Source of the DNA: Microthrixaceae bacterium
Lineage (GTDB): Bacteria > Actinomycetota > Acidimicrobiia > Acidimicrobiales > Microtrichaceae
Reading direction: 5' to 3'
DNA: 46,353 bases
NCBI GenBank assembly: GCA_020439285.1
Contig: JAGQSZ010000004.1
Location: 1-46,353 of the forward strand
Shown here piece by piece: positions 46,208 to 46,353 of the stretch (its first letter is position 1; each line of letters starts with the position of its first letter). The position numbers and the translations under genes are program-made. Below the pieces are notes generated by a model that did no database searches, was not told where the DNA came from, and saw only the letters and a list, made by a program, of their open reading frames with translations.

Positions 46208-46353
46208 GCGGAGCGTGTCGACGTAAAGGCGACGTTCGACAGTCTTGATCCGCTCGTGGAGCGTGGCCTCATCGTCACCGTCGAGGACAGGCACTTCTTC
46301 TTGAGCGAGGATCGGCCCGTCGTCGACCTTTTCGGTTGCTATGTGGATGGTGC
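46172..46353 (-). CDS. purN: phosphoribosylglycinamide formyltransferase, C-terminal end (5' part beyond window)
   Basis: The last 59 complete codons of PurN, which formylates GAR in purine synthesis. I read the minus strand from the window edge: [20 protein letters not shown], then [20 protein letters not shown] and [12 protein letters not shown], ending in TGA at 46172. This is the typical C-terminus with the substrate loop Val-Asp-x-Gly-Pro-Ile and a final helix. The N-terminal part (folate and active-site residues) lies outside. It ends inside the convergent acyltransferase gene and is followed on the same strand, 2.3 kb on, by purH. Confidence 0.85.
   Translation of the reverse strand, partial: TIHIATEKVDDGPILAQEEVPVLDGDDEATLHERIKTVERRLYVDTLRSFLEDLAENPA

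Overview
This 46.4 kb window looks chromosomal and most likely comes from an actinobacterium, with class Acidimicrobiia as my best guess. The reasons are a moderately high G+C content, a SufS/SufU pair without Isc genes, an actinobacterial-type LeuA, an LLM flavin oxidoreductase of the F420 type, many GTG/TTG starts, and several acyl-CoA dehydrogenases and crotonases. I found no rRNA, tRNA, CRISPR array, insertion sequence or phage gene. The taxonomic call is inference only.

Layout. 1-5300: an acyl-CoA dehydrogenase cut by the window start, a divergent Phd/PIN toxin-antitoxin pair followed by a metallo-hydrolase, sufS-sufU with a perfect palindrome between them, an EVE-domain gene and a Cys-rich gene. 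5400-14000: a PAS protein with a degenerate GGDEF domain, a DUF2752 membrane protein, a four-gene minus-strand group (MBL hydrolase, flavin reductase, gamma-carbonic anhydrase, secreted protein), an alpha/beta hydrolase, a methyltransferase and a large PAS-GGDEF-EAL protein whose EAL domain seems inactive. 14000-19200: a candidate methylsuccinyl-CoA dehydrogenase, a lipoprotein, a DUF4395 protein, and an operon of a Chloroflexus-type malyl-CoA lyase with a CitE-like gene broken by an in-frame TAA. 19200-25100: dsbB plus a TlpA-like thioredoxin, divergent from a glutathione peroxidase across a 16-bp palindrome, then a PMCA-like P-type ATPase and a GYF-domain protein. 25200-36600: a beta-propeller lipoprotein, two crotonases, an FGGY kinase, an exported two-gene unit, a sulfatase and a GH3 lipoprotein. 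36600-46353: an LLM oxidoreductase, a CBS protein, leuA with a complete attenuation leader, dusB-maf, a lipoprotein, purH, an OafA-type acyltransferase and the 3' end of purN.

How the genes fit together. The acyl-CoA dehydrogenases, crotonases, malyl-CoA lyase and CitE-like gene point to acyl-CoA metabolism. The Mcd-like and Mcl proteins would act on either side of mesaconyl-CoA hydration, as in the ethylmalonyl-CoA pathway or the 3-hydroxypropionate cycle. Thiol and Fe-S chemistry is served by sufS/sufU, dsbB/tlpA and gpx.

The most informative non-genic structure is upstream of leuA: a promoter placed so that transcription starts at or next to an 11-residue ORF with four consecutive Leu codons, then two hairpins, the second followed by a T-rich tract. 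No clearly new multi-gene defence or mobile system is visible. The best leads are this attenuator, the interrupted citE-like gene, the perfect palindromes beside sufU and gpx, and several enzymes with altered key residues.
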